Assembly (NCBI GenBank): GCA_041746635.1
Contig: JBGTGQ010000008.1
Span: 17,909 to 81,908 of the forward strand
Reading direction: 5' to 3'
DNA: 64,000 bases
From: CAMASH01 sp041746635
GTDB taxonomy: Bacteria > Verrucomicrobiota > Verrucomicrobiia > Chthoniobacterales > Terrimicrobiaceae
Part shown: in pieces, positions 42,917-51,880 of the stretch
Position numbering within the stretch: position 1 is the stretch's first letter
Layout: every line of letters begins with the position of its first letter
Made by a program: the position numbers and the translations under genes
Notes under the pieces: generated by a model
Seen by the model: the letters and a program-made list of their open reading frames with translations, nothing else
What the model was told of the DNA's origin: nothing
The model's database searches: none

Positions 42917-44677
42917 TCAGGACCGCTTGTTCTTAATATCCCCGAACGCCCCCGGCGTTCCGCCACTGTGTTTCACCGGACGCAGGGTGACGTCGCGGCC
43001 TTCCCACGAAACATTGTTTCCAGAATTCGAAAGTCCTTGGGCGAACGATTCGGGCACTTGGGCGAAAGATTCGTTGGTGGAAAGTTGAATCGTGCCAACG
43101 GACTTCCCGGATAACCCGGAAGTGCCGGCAATGAGATCGACAATTTCCCGTGGTCCGACCCGATCCTCGCGGCCCACGCTAACCGACACCCATTGGTAAC
43201 CGTGCGCGGGTTTTTGCAAGAGCGGCTTGCCCTCGGATTTTTCCTTGAAGTTTTTGACCGGAGCAGGCCGGTCTTCCCGACCGAAGGCACCGGCGGTGGG
43301 CTTTTTCTTTTTTTCAAAGGCCGGCGCAGACTCGCGAACGGGTTCTTTAGCCGTTGGACGCGCAGCCGGTTCGACACCACCCACCAGCAGGTGAAAGAGT
43401 GCAGCGGAAATATCGGTCGAGCTATAGCCTTCCTCCAACAAGCGGTCGGCCAGGGCGGCCGTCGGTTTGGGTTTGTCGTCGTCCAGCACGGCGCGGACAC
43501 GATCGAGGAGGGCATCCGTGCGCTTCTCGACGACTTCACCCACGGAGGGAACCGATCCCCGGCGGATTTTCGTCTTGGTGAAGCGTTCGATGAATTGCAG
43601 TTTGTAAATGTCGCGGCCGGACACAAATGTGATGGCCATGCCGCGCTTGCCCGCGCGTCCCGTGCGGCCGATGCGGTGCACGTAGTCCTCGGCGTCGTAG
43701 GGCAGGTCGTAGTTCACCACCAACTCGAGGTCGTCCACGTCAATGCCGCGGGCCGCCACATCGGTCGCGACCAAAAATTCGAACTCGGACTTTTTGAATT
43801 TATCCATCACCCGCGTCCGTTGCGCCTGGGCTATGCCGCCATGCAAACGGTCCGCGGAAAATCCCTGGGCCAGCAAGGTGTCCGCCAGTTCATCCACCAT
43901 GCGCTGCGTGTTGCAAAAAATGATGCCCAACTTGAATCCATGATAATCGATGAGGCGAAAGAGCGTCTCGGTTTTCATCCGCCACTGCACTTCGTAAAAC
44001 CACTGTTCGATGGCGGGTGCTTCCACCTCTTTCTGGTCAATGCGCACCGTTTCGGGATTGCGCGCGTAGCGATTGATCAGGTCGCGGATGGCCTTGGAAA
44101 CCGTGGCCGAGAAAAACACCGTCTGTCGTTCCTTGGGGGTGGCATCGAGAATTTTCTGGATGTCGTCGCGGAAGCCCATGTCAAGCATCCGGTCCGCCTC
44201 GTCGAGGATCACCATTTTGAGCTGGTCCAGATGGAGCGTCCCGCGTTCCAGGTGATCGATCAATCGTCCCGGAGTTCCGATGACAATCTGCACGCCCTTT
44301 TTCAACTCGAAAAACTGCCGGTCATACGAGGCCCCGCCGTAAATCGGCACCGAGCTGATGCCCCGCTTGAAGGCGGTGAGTTTGTGCACCTCATCCGCCA
44401 CCTGCGTGGCCAGTTCCCGGGTGGGACAGAGGATCAGCACTTGCACCGCTTTGCTGGTGACATCAATTTTTTCAATGGCTGGAATGGCAAATGCCGCCGT
44501 CTTGCCCGAACCCGTCTGCGATTGACCCACCACATCGGCCCCCCGCATCAAAACGGGAATGGCGGCGGCCTGAATGGGAGAAGTTTCCTCGAAGCCCAGA
44601 GCCTCGACGGCTTTGAGAATTTCCGGCGAAAGGCCGAGGGATGAAAAGGTGGGTTTGTCCATGTAGGATTTGGACAC
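42917..44677 (-). CDS. deaD: DEAD-box RNA helicase with DbpA-type RNA-binding domain
   Basis: 586 residues (or 581 from the ATG at 44662). Helicase motifs: Q motif with F-E-E-T-S-P-I-Q, Walker A S-Q-T-G-S-G-K-T, D-E-A-D, S-A-T, and H-R-I-G-R-T-G-R-A-G. A Lys/Pro-rich linker at about 440-495 is followed by a DbpA/CsdA-like RNA-binding domain (V-S-V-G-R-E-D-R-V-G-P-R-E-I-V). Role in ribosome assembly, mRNA decay or cold adaptation. The promoter lies in the 171-base gap shared with the serpin gene. Confidence 0.93.
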   Translation of the reverse strand: MSKSYMDKPTFSSLGLSPEILKAVEALGFEETSPIQAAAIPVLMRGADVVGQSQTGSGKTAAFAIPAIEKIDVTSKAVQVLILCPTRELATQVADEVHKLTAFKRGISSVPIYGGASYDRQFFELKKGVQIVIGTPGRLIDHLERGTLHLDQLKMVILDEADRMLDMGFRDDIQKILDATPKERQTVFFSATVSKAIRDLINRYARNPETVRIDQKEVEAPAIEQWFYEVQWRMKTETLFRLIDYHGFKLGIIFCNTQRMVDELADTLLAQGFSADRLHGGIAQAQRTRVMDKFKKSEFEFLVATDVAARGIDVDDLELVVNYDLPYDAEDYVHRIGRTGRAGKRGMAITFVSGRDIYKLQFIERFTKTKIRRGSVPSVGEVVEKRTDALLDRVRAVLDDDKPKPTAALADRLLEEGYSSTDISAALFHLLVGGVEPAARPTAKEPVRESAPAFEKKKKPTAGAFGREDRPAPVKNFKEKSEGKPLLQKPAHGYQWVSVSVGREDRVGPREIVDLIAGTSGLSGKSVGTIQLSTNESFAQVPESFAQGLSNSGNNVSWEGRDVTLRPVKHSGGTPGAFGDIKNKRS

Positions 44678-44848
44678 TATCGGAATAAAACGCTTCCGTC
44701 ACGGCTTCGCTTGCGTGGCATGTGCATCCTGCGCATGCGTAAAATCGCATCAGCTGGAAGCAGATGCCACCGCAATTGACACAATTGCCGCACTTCCTGC
44801 ACCCTGCAAATTACCTTCGCCACTCCCAACCGCCCCGACAATTCTTCC

Positions 44849-46096
44849 ATGACAAAACCCATCCTCCTTTGTCTTCTCCTCGCCGTCGTTCCCGCCCTCG
44901 CTGCCGACTCCGCCAAGCCGGCCGCCTCGGCCATTAATGCCCTCGGCATTGATCTCCTGGCCCGGGCGGCCAAGCCGGGGGAAAACACCGTGTTGTCGCC
45001 CTATTCGATCCAAACCGCACTCGTCATGACCTACGCCGGAGCCGAGGGCGAGACCCGCGAACAAATGGCGCAGGCATTGCACTACCCGACCGGCGAGGTG
45101 CAGGAAACCTTTGCTGCCTTGCAGGCGGAACTCGCGGGCATGACCGAGCGTACGGCCAAGCTGGCCCGTCAAACAAAAGAATCCGGCGGCCCGAGCGAAC
45201 CCGTCACTCTCGCCATTGCCAACCGGCTCTTCGGACAAAAAGGTTACGATTTCCGGCCTGCTTTTCTATCGTTGCTCAAAACCAAATATGAGACCCCGCT
45301 GGAGCAAATCGACTTCACCAAAAATCCCCCCGCTGCGGCAAAGTTGATCAACAACTGGGTCGAAAAGCAGACCCGCAACCGCATCCAAAATCTCATCCCC
45401 GCAGATGCCCTCAACGAACTGACCCGTCTGGTGCTGGTCAACGCAATCTATTTGAAAGCGCCATGGGCAAAAGAGTTTAAGAAAAGCGCCACGGAGCCGC
45501 GTCCTTTCCACTCGGCAAACGCCAAGACTTCCGATGTTCCGACCATGGTGCGGAAGGATTCCTTTGGCTTCGCCCAGCGCGATGGCTTCAGCGTCGTCGC
45601 CCTTCCTTATGCGGGCGGCGAATTGCAATTCCTCATCCTTCTGCCGGGCGAGCCCAACGGCTTGCCCGCCTTGGAGCGCAAACTGAGCCCCAGCCTGCTG
45701 GCGGACTGCGCCAACCTGAAGTCGCAGGACGTTCTCCTGTACTTGCCGAAGTTCAAACTCGAGCCGCCGCTTTTTCAACTCTCCAAACCGTTGCAGGATC
45801 TCGGCATGAAGAGCGCCTTCGACATTCCGCAAGGCAGCGCCAATTTCGACGGCATCGCGCCGCGGCGGCCGGACGACTACCTCTATATCTCGGCTGTCTT
45901 CCACAAGACTTTCGTGGAAATTGATGAAAAAGGCACCGAAGCAGCGGCTGCCACCGCCGTGGTCATGATGATGGCAACGTCGATGCCGGTCGAGACGAAG
46001 CCCATCGAGGTGCGGGTGGACCGCCCATTTCTTTTCGCCATCCAACACCGCGCCAGCGGGGCGTGTTTGTTTCTCGGCCGGGTGGTCAATCCTTGA
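44849..46096 (+). CDS. secreted serpin (serine protease inhibitor)
   Basis: 415 residues. A signal peptide (I-L-L-C-L-L-L-A-V-V-P-A-L-A-A) then a complete serpin fold: N-T-V-L-S-P-Y-S-I, N-A-I-Y-L-K-A-P-W, and the C-terminal R-P-F-L-F-A-I. The reactive loop hinge E-K-G-T-E-A-A-A-A-T is the small-residue type of inhibitory serpins; counting from the hinge Gly, P1 falls at Ala or Met near M-M-M-A-T-S, suggesting elastase- or subtilisin-like targets. Probably guards the periplasm or cell surface against proteases. Confidence 0.93.
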   Translation: MTKPILLCLLLAVVPALAADSAKPAASAINALGIDLLARAAKPGENTVLSPYSIQTALVMTYAGAEGETREQMAQALHYPTGEVQETFAALQAELAGMTERTAKLARQTKESGGPSEPVTLAIANRLFGQKGYDFRPAFLSLLKTKYETPLEQIDFTKNPPAAAKLINNWVEKQTRNRIQNLIPADALNELTRLVLVNAIYLKAPWAKEFKKSATEPRPFHSANAKTSDVPTMVRKDSFGFAQRDGFSVVALPYAGGELQFLILLPGEPNGLPALERKLSPSLLADCANLKSQDVLLYLPKFKLEPPLFQLSKPLQDLGMKSAFDIPQGSANFDGIAPRRPDDYLYISAVFHKTFVEIDEKGTEAAAATAVVMMMATSMPVETKPIEVRVDRPFLFAIQHRASGACLFLGRVVNP

Positions 46097-46097
46097 T

Positions 46098-46127
46098 TGT
46101 AGAGGCAGTGCCAACCGCCTGTCGAAA
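46098..46127 (+). repeat. REP half-element next to the RAYT gene
   Basis: TGTAGAGGCAGTGCCAACCG and the following CCTGTCGAA match the left half of the complete REP pair at 46606-46673, with a few changes. It lies at the 3' side of the transposase gene. Confidence 0.65.
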
Positions 46128-46136
46128 CCACTGCGC

Positions 46137-46589
46137 TCACTCATACGAAAGGCAGACAATTTCGCCTTGATAGGGCCACTCCTCGCTATTCGATGCCAAA
46201 CCGGCGCGCACAGGATTCTCTCTCACATAATCCCATTTCTGCGCGTAACTCTCGCTTCCGCGCATGAGATGATCGAAAAAGCCCTCCTGCCAATGCGGCA
46301 GAGGCTCATTGATAGCCTTGGAGAGTCTCCGCTTGAGCAGTCGCACCCATTGGGCCAGTACAAAATCAAAGCTGCCCCTCACAAAGAGATGAACGTGATC
46401 AGGCATCAGCACATAACGCCCGACCGCAACTCCCCGATCCACGCCCTGCAAGGCATAGGCACGAAATGTTTCATGCACAGCATCGCGCGCCAGCAGCCTG
46501 GCTCGTCCGGCGGTGACAAATGTCACAAAATACAGCGGCTGGACATATTTCTGGAAAACCTGTTCCAATCGCGGCGGACGCCCTGCCAT
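46137..46589 (-). CDS. REP-associated tyrosine transposase (RAYT, Y1 HUH)
   Basis: 150 residues from the ATG at 46589; the longer frame to 46658 would run through the REP element. HUH motif in M-P-D-H-V-H-L-F-V and catalytic Tyr in W-D-Y-V-R-E-N-P-V-R-A-G-L. RAYTs are single-copy relatives of IS200/IS605 transposases that cut single-stranded REP hairpins. REP elements flank the gene on both sides, as is usual for the family. Confidence 0.92.
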   Translation of the reverse strand: MAGRPPRLEQVFQKYVQPLYFVTFVTAGRARLLARDAVHETFRAYALQGVDRGVAVGRYVLMPDHVHLFVRGSFDFVLAQWVRLLKRRLSKAINEPLPHWQEGFFDHLMRGSESYAQKWDYVRENPVRAGLASNSEEWPYQGEIVCLSYE

Positions 46590-46605
46590 AGCCGTGTCGT
46601 TAAAT

Positions 46606-46673
46606 TGTAGAGGCGGTTGTGTCAACCGCCTGTCGAATCTCCGCTGGGCGGTTGACACAACCGCCCCTACAAC
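46606..46673 (+). repeat. REP inverted pair upstream of the RAYT gene
   Basis: Two 25-base arms, TGTAGAGGCGGTTGTGTCAA plus CCGCC, and its near-perfect reverse complement ending CCGCCCCTACA (24 of 25 matching), separated by about 15 bases. This is a bacterial interspersed mosaic element of two REPs and the probable substrate of the adjacent transposase. Confidence 0.85.
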
Positions 46674-46688
46674 AACAAAGATGACGCG

Positions 46689-47867
46689 ATGAACCCGCCC
46701 GGACTATTCGACGTCATCATCATCGGAGGCGGCGCGGCGGGCATGATGTGCGCCCTCACCGCCGGACAACGTGGACGCCGGGTCGTTTTACTCGAACGCA
46801 ACGATCGCGTCGGCCAAAAAATCGCCATCTCCGGCGGCGGACGCTGCAACTTCACCAATATCCATGCCAGCGCGGACAACTACCTTTCGGCCAATCCCGA
46901 TTTCTGCCGCTCCGCCCTCGCGCGTTTCACCCCGGAAGATTTTATCGCGCTGGTGGATAAGCACGGCATCGCCTACCACGAAAAAAAACTGGGTCAGCAA
47001 TTCTGCGACCGCAGTTCGCGCACCATCATCGAAATGTTGCTGGCGGAGTGCGCCGACGCCGGGGTGGAAATCCGCACCGCCTGCACCGTGCGCGACATGC
47101 ACAAAACAGACCGCTTCCGCGCCACCACCTCCTCCGGCGTGCTCGAAGGTGATTCCCTCGTCATCGCAACCGGCGGACTGTCCTTTCCCAAGCTGGGGGC
47201 GACCGACTTTGGCTATGGCATTGCCCGGCAATTCGGTTTGCGTGTGACCGAACTGCGCCCCGGCTTGGTTCCCCTCACCTTCACTGCGGAGGACCGCGAG
47301 GCCTTTCAGGAACTCAGCGGCGTCGCCTTGCCGGTGTCCGTGCGGCACAACGGAGCTGCCTTCGAGGAAGCCGTGCTTTTCACCCATCGGGGTTTGAGCG
47401 GTCCGGCCATTCTGCAAATTTCTTCCTACTGGCGGGAAAACCAAACCCTGACATTTGATTTGCTTCCGGCTGGGCAAGATCCGGACTGGCTCGCCGGGGA
47501 AAGGACGACAAAAACCAGCCTCCCCGCCATCCTCGCCCGGCATTGGCCGCGACGCCTGGCCGACACATGGTGTAGGCGTCATGCCCCGGATAAACCCTTT
47601 GCCCAGTACAGCCAGCGCGACCTGAACTCGCTCGAACATCTGCTCCACCACTGGCCGGTGAATTTCTCCGGCACCGAAGGTTATCCCAAAGCCGAGGTCA
47701 CACTGGGCGGCGTGGACACCAGCGTGCTTTCCTCCAAAACCATGGAAGCCCGCACGGTGCGCGGACTATTCTTCATCGGCGAAGTCGTGGATGTGACGGG
47801 TTGGCTGGGCGGCTACAACTTCCAATGGGCCTGGGCCAGCGGCCATGCCGCGGGCTTGGCGGTTTAG
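46689..47867 (+). CDS. BaiN/HI0933-family FAD-dependent oxidoreductase
   Basis: 392 residues. FAD-binding G-G-G-A-A-G-M near the N-terminus, the family motif S-G-G-G-R-C-N-F-T-N, A-T-G-G-L-S-F-P-K-L-G-A-T-D-F-G, and a C-terminal G-E-V-V-D-V-T-G-W-L-G-G-Y-N-F-Q-W-A-W-A-S-G. These define the HI0933/BaiN group, flavoproteins of unclear physiological substrate. Starts 16 bases after the REP pair. Confidence 0.92.
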   Translation: MNPPGLFDVIIIGGGAAGMMCALTAGQRGRRVVLLERNDRVGQKIAISGGGRCNFTNIHASADNYLSANPDFCRSALARFTPEDFIALVDKHGIAYHEKKLGQQFCDRSSRTIIEMLLAECADAGVEIRTACTVRDMHKTDRFRATTSSGVLEGDSLVIATGGLSFPKLGATDFGYGIARQFGLRVTELRPGLVPLTFTAEDREAFQELSGVALPVSVRHNGAAFEEAVLFTHRGLSGPAILQISSYWRENQTLTFDLLPAGQDPDWLAGERTTKTSLPAILARHWPRRLADTWCRRHAPDKPFAQYSQRDLNSLEHLLHHWPVNFSGTEGYPKAEVTLGGVDTSVLSSKTMEARTVRGLFFIGEVVDVTGWLGGYNFQWAWASGHAAGLAV

Positions 47868-47878
47868 ACCCAAGACCA

Positions 47879-47936
47879 TCCGGAGGGCGGCCATCTTGGC
47901 CGCCACTGGCGGGCGGGACGCCCGCCTTCCGTATAA
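47879..47936. repeat. GC-rich palindromic intergenic repeat
   Basis: Two adjacent palindromes, GGCGGCCATCTTGGCCGCC and GGCGGGCGGGACGCCCGCC, follow the BaiN-type gene stop. They may form a terminator-like structure or belong to a dispersed repeat family; no T-run follows. Confidence 0.5.
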
Positions 47937-47989
47937 TCCCGTGATGAACAACATTGTGGCTCGACCGCAGGGCGATAAGCTCGCACCCC

Positions 47990-48445
47990 ATGCGCCCGAT
48001 TCACCAGCATCACGACGAAGCCGACCCTCATTTTCAGGAGGTTCTCGATGTGTATGCCGATTTGGCGGCGCGGCCCGTTGACCGCCTCTGCACGCTGCGC
48101 ACCGAGTGTTGCCAATTTAAGCTCACCGGACTCACCCCCTATCTCACCCACGGCGAAGCCCTGCTCGCCGCGAAGGCCTTGCGGGCGACCGGACGGCGCA
48201 AGCTTCCCGATCGCAAGGACGGCGCCTGTCCGATGCTGCACCAGCAAACCTCGCGCTGCATGATTTACCAAGACCGGCCCTTTGGCTGCCGCACGCATTT
48301 TTGCGAGGCGGCGGGCGGACCGTACGCCCGTGGGGAAGTTGTTGATCTCATCCGTCGCCTGGAAAAAATCGACGCCGGGCTGGGTGGCCGCGGCGCGCGT
48401 CCCCTCCCGGTCGCCATGGCACACGCCTTGCAGGACCTGGCCTGA
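47990..48445 (+). CDS. YkgJ-family cysteine cluster protein
   Basis: 151 residues from the ATG at 47990. Cysteines in C-T-L-R-T-E-C-C, G-A-C-P-M-L, S-R-C-M-I-Y and F-G-C-R-T-H-F-C match the YkgJ/Fe-S (zinc or iron-sulfur) cysteine cluster pattern in proteins of unknown function. It ends 25 bases before the second ABC-F gene. Confidence 0.85.
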   Translation: MRPIHQHHDEADPHFQEVLDVYADLAARPVDRLCTLRTECCQFKLTGLTPYLTHGEALLAAKALRATGRRKLPDRKDGACPMLHQQTSRCMIYQDRPFGCRTHFCEAAGGPYARGEVVDLIRRLEKIDAGLGGRGARPLPVAMAHALQDLA

Positions 48446-48470
48446 CGCGCTACGCTGCGCGACTTTTTTC

Positions 48471-50420
48471 ATGCTCACAGTTTCTCAACTGACGAAATCC
48501 TACAACGGCCGTGTCCTCTTTGAGGACGCCTCGCTGCAAATCAACGCGGGCGACCGCGTCGGTCTCATCGGACCCAACGGCGCGGGCAAAACCACCCTCT
48601 TTTCCCTCATCCTCGGCGAGAATTCCCCGGACGAGGGCACAGTCTCGCTTCAACGCGGTTCTTCCGTGGGCTTTTTGCCCCAGGAAAGCGCGCCCTCGGC
48701 CGATGAAAGCGTGCTGGAACTTGCCACTGCGATCTCGCCGGAAATGGCGGCCGTGCAAAAAAAACTGCGCGACCATCCCGACGAAGAAACGGCGGAACAT
48801 CATGAGGCCGTGGCTGAGTTTGCCGAACTCGACGGCTACAATCTCGAAGCCAAGGCCAAGCGCATCTTGTCCGGCCTGGCCTTTCGTGATACCGATCACC
48901 ACCGCCTCGCCCGCACCATGAGCGGCGGCTGGGTCATGCGCGCCCACCTCGCGCGTCTGCTCGTGATGGAGCCGGACCTGCTCATGCTCGATGAACCGAC
49001 CAACCATCTCGACTTGGAAACTCTGGGCTGGTTTCAAGAATACCTCTCGGACTATCCCGGCGCGATTCTGACCATTTCCCACGACCGCGCTTTTCTCAAC
49101 GCCATCTGCCAAGCCATGGTCGAAATTTCCCGCGAGCGGCTGCATCGCTACGTCGGGACTTACGAGGATTTTCTCGCCCAGAAACAAGCCCGCGAAGAGC
49201 AATATCTCGCCGCTTACAAAAACCAGCAACGCGAAATCGCCCACTTGGAGGATTTCGTCAATCGCTTCCGGGCCAAGGCCAGCAAAGCCTCGCAAGCCCA
49301 GGAACGCATCAAACGCCTCGACAAAATGGAGCGCCTCGAAGCGCCCGAAAGCCCCGAAGCCACGGTCAAATTCCGCTTCCCCCAGCCTCCCCGCAGCGGC
49401 CAACGCGTGATCGTGCTGGAAAATGTGCGCCAAGCCTACGGACATCACGTGGTTTATGAAAACCTGAACCTCGAAGTGGAGCGCGGACAGCGCACCGTCT
49501 TGGTCGGCCCCAACGGCGCAGGCAAGTCCACTTTGCTCAAAATCCTCGGCGACCTCGTTCCCATCCAAGGCGGCACGCGGACACCAGGCCACAACGCCAG
49601 CATCGGCTATTTCGCGCAGCACCGCACCGACATGCTCAACACCAAACGCACGGTTTTGGAAGAAGCCATGGCGGACGTTTCCGGCATTGGCGAGCAAGCC
49701 GTCCGCACCATTCTCGGCTCATTCCTCTTTCGCGGCGATGACGTCTTCAAGCGTGTCAGTGTCTTGAGCGGTGGCGAAAAAAGCCGCCTCGCCCTGGTCA
49801 AATTGCTCCTGCATCCGCCCAACCTTCTCCTGCTCGACGAACCGACGACCCACCTCGATATGCCTAGCATCGACGCGCTCATCCGCGCCCTGCAGCAATA
49901 CGAGGGCACCCTGCTTTTCGTCAGCCACGACGTCCATTTCATCCGCGCCCTCGCCACCACCGTGCTCCACATCCACGCCGGAAACCTCACTCCCTACGCC
50001 GGCGATTACAGTTACTACTTGGAAAAATCCCAGGCCACCAGCGAACGCGGCGCCCTCGTGGCCAAACTGCACAATTACCAGCCGGACGAGCCGGAATCTG
50101 CACCCGTGCCCGCCGCACCAAAGATGGGCATGAAAGAAATTCGCGCCCTGCGCAAAGCCGAGTCCGAACGCCGTCAGGCCGAGAACAAAGAGCGACGCAA
50201 TCAGCTCAAGCGCATCGCCGAACTCGAGGCCTCCATCGTCGAACTGGAAGCCAAGCAAACCGAACTGACCGAAAAACTGGACGATCCCTCGTTATACCAA
50301 AACACCTCACGTGCGCTCGAACTGAACCGCGAACTGGCCGGCGTCGCCGACTCCCTGGCCAAGGCCAATACCGAGTGGGCCTATCTCGCAGAAAAGGTGC
50401 CCAAGGAATCCGAGGTCTGA
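48471..50420 (+). CDS. ABC-F ATPase, second copy
   Basis: 649 residues from the ATG at 48471. Walker A motifs G-P-N-G-A-G-K-T-T and G-P-N-G-A-G-K-S-T, signatures M-S-G-G-W-V-M-R and L-S-G-G-E-K-S, and Walker B L-M-L-D-E-P-T-N-H and L-L-L-D-E-P-T-T-H. The first signature S-G-G-W-V-M-R is typical of the YheS/YbiT-type ABC-F proteins. The inter-cassette linker (E-I-A-H-L-E-D-F-V-N-R-F-R-A-K-A-S-K) is well formed, so it probably works on the ribosome. C-terminal coiled coil at about 555-640. Confidence 0.92.
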   Translation: MLTVSQLTKSYNGRVLFEDASLQINAGDRVGLIGPNGAGKTTLFSLILGENSPDEGTVSLQRGSSVGFLPQESAPSADESVLELATAISPEMAAVQKKLRDHPDEETAEHHEAVAEFAELDGYNLEAKAKRILSGLAFRDTDHHRLARTMSGGWVMRAHLARLLVMEPDLLMLDEPTNHLDLETLGWFQEYLSDYPGAILTISHDRAFLNAICQAMVEISRERLHRYVGTYEDFLAQKQAREEQYLAAYKNQQREIAHLEDFVNRFRAKASKASQAQERIKRLDKMERLEAPESPEATVKFRFPQPPRSGQRVIVLENVRQAYGHHVVYENLNLEVERGQRTVLVGPNGAGKSTLLKILGDLVPIQGGTRTPGHNASIGYFAQHRTDMLNTKRTVLEEAMADVSGIGEQAVRTILGSFLFRGDDVFKRVSVLSGGEKSRLALVKLLLHPPNLLLLDEPTTHLDMPSIDALIRALQQYEGTLLFVSHDVHFIRALATTVLHIHAGNLTPYAGDYSYYLEKSQATSERGALVAKLHNYQPDEPESAPVPAAPKMGMKEIRALRKAESERRQAENKERRNQLKRIAELEASIVELEAKQTELTEKLDDPSLYQNTSRALELNRELAGVADSLAKANTEWAYLAEKVPKESEV

Positions 50421-50429
50421 GACTTTCTA

Positions 50430-50525
50430 GGAGCGCACGCGTCTCGCGTGTCGTCGTTGGCGTCCCGGCCAACGATCCCTTTCCGGCGGGACGCCGGAAA
50501 TCGCACGCGGGGACGCGTGCGCTCC
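50430..50525. repeat. nested palindromic repeat after the ABC-F gene
   Basis: Outer arms GGAGCGCACGCGTC...CGCGTG and CACGCG...GACGCGTGCGCTCC enclose two smaller palindromes, GTTGGCGTCCCGGCCAAC-like and CCGGCGGGACGCCGG. About 96 bases in all. It resembles a MITE or a dispersed structured repeat and separates the ABC-F and metF genes. Confidence 0.7.
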
Positions 50526-50614
50526 ACCAGAAAAACGTCCTCCCAAAACTACCCGCCGGATGACTTGCCGGGCTTGATTGAAAACCAAAACCTAAGACAC
50601 TGCTTTTGCCACCC

Positions 50615-51535
50615 ATGCACGTTCAGGATATTTTTCAAAGTCATCCGACCACCTTCTCGTTTGAGTTCTTTCCCCCGAAGACCAGCGAAACGGCGGAGAG
50701 CCTTTACGAGACCATCCGCGAACTGGAACCCTACCAACCCCATTTTGTCAGCGTGACCTACGGCGCGGGTGGCTCCACCCGCGAGTTGACCCACGAACTG
50801 GTTGTCCGCATCAAGGAGACCACTGCGTTAGGCCCGATCCCGCATCTCACCTGCGTCTGTCACAAGGAGGCCGAAATCACCGCGATTCTGGAACGTTACG
50901 CCCAGGCCGGAGTCAGCAACATCCTCGCCCTCGGCGGCGACCCGCCTAAGGGAACGGACTACCGCAAGAGCGACGACGATTTCCAACACGCCGCCGATCT
51001 CGTGAAATTCATCCGCAAATTCAACGAATCCGGCAGCCATCCCGACAAACGCGGCTTCGGCATCGGCGTGGCCGGATTTCCCGAAGGCCATCCCGGCACG
51101 CCCAACCGCCTGCTGGAAATGGATTACCTCAAAGAGAAAGTGGACGAAGGCGCGGACTACATCGTGACCCAGCTTTTTTTCGACAACCGGGATTTCCTCG
51201 ATTTCCGCGACCGCTGCGAACTGGCCGGAATCACCGTCCCGATCATCGCCGGCATCATGCCGGTGACTTCCCTGGCCAGCATGAAACGCATGGCCGAACT
51301 TGCCGCCGGCGCGCGTTTCCCCGCCCGCTTGCTACGCGCCCTCCAACGCTGCAAAAATGACACCGACGCCATGAGCCGGGTGGGCATCCATCACGCCTCC
51401 GAGCAATGCCGCGATCTGCTGGAAAACAAAGTGCGCGGCATCCATTTCTACACGCTCAATCGCTCGGACGCCACGAAGCGGATTTTCGAAAGCCTCGGCA
51501 TCAAGCACTCGCGCTTTGCGGAGGCCGCCCCCTAG
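50615..51535 (+). CDS. metF: methylenetetrahydrofolate reductase
   Basis: 306 residues from the ATG at 50615; a TTG at 50606 is less likely. F-S-F-E-F-F-P-P-K at the N-terminus, V-T-Y-G-A-G-G-S-T, L-A-L-G-G-D-P-P and T-Q-L-F-F-D identify MetF. It reduces 5,10-methylene-THF to 5-methyl-THF with FAD for methionine synthesis. Length is normal for the bacterial enzyme. Confidence 0.96.
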   Translation: MHVQDIFQSHPTTFSFEFFPPKTSETAESLYETIRELEPYQPHFVSVTYGAGGSTRELTHELVVRIKETTALGPIPHLTCVCHKEAEITAILERYAQAGVSNILALGGDPPKGTDYRKSDDDFQHAADLVKFIRKFNESGSHPDKRGFGIGVAGFPEGHPGTPNRLLEMDYLKEKVDEGADYIVTQLFFDNRDFLDFRDRCELAGITVPIIAGIMPVTSLASMKRMAELAAGARFPARLLRALQRCKNDTDAMSRVGIHHASEQCRDLLENKVRGIHFYTLNRSDATKRIFESLGIKHSRFAEAAP

Positions 51536-51546
51536 CCGGCCTTTTA

Positions 51547-51640
51547 ACTCTAAGGAAAGCAAGAAGGCAGGAAATAATCGCGATGAGTTCTAAGTGTAGG
51601 GGAGTCAGGAATTTTCCTGCCCTCGTGCTTTCCTTAGAGT
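51547..51640. repeat. 94-base hairpin element
   Basis: ACTCTAAGGAAAGCA (51547-51561) and TGCTTTCCTTAGAGT (51626-51640) are perfect 15-base inverted repeats, with a second nested pair GGCAGGAAAT/ATTTTCCTGCC inside. It looks like a small MITE or a stable RNA hairpin. It lies in the 345-base gap between metF and the methyltransferase, where no gene is seen. Confidence 0.7.
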
Positions 51641-51804
51641 CCTTCGCCGCAAAGAACGCTTGCCTTTCCGGAAAACGCCTTTAGTTATTCCTGCTCTCGA
51701 ATGAATCATCTCGTCTCTGTCAAAATTAGCGTCGTATCCAAGGCCGTCGTCGGCCTCGGAGCCGTGGCAATTTTGCGGAGCTGATTTTTCGATCACCCAA
51801 AGAA

Positions 51805-51840
51805 CCCACGGCCCGATGAAGGCTGTGGGATTTTTTATTT
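51805..51840 (+). terminator. Rho-independent terminator
   Basis: CCCACGGCC and GGCTGTGGG (one G-T pair) with a 7-base loop, followed directly by ATTTTTTATTT. It would stop plus-strand transcription coming from the metF side. Confidence 0.75.
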
Positions 51841-51880
51841 CACGGTCTCGCCGGACGCGGGTTTGCCAAAAAACAAACCC

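Noticed and set aside
43193..44644. A 483-codon plus-strand open frame opposite the helicase gene
   Set aside because: It is the antisense shadow of a clear DEAD-box helicase; its translation shows no domain and has composition typical of a reversed GC-rich gene.
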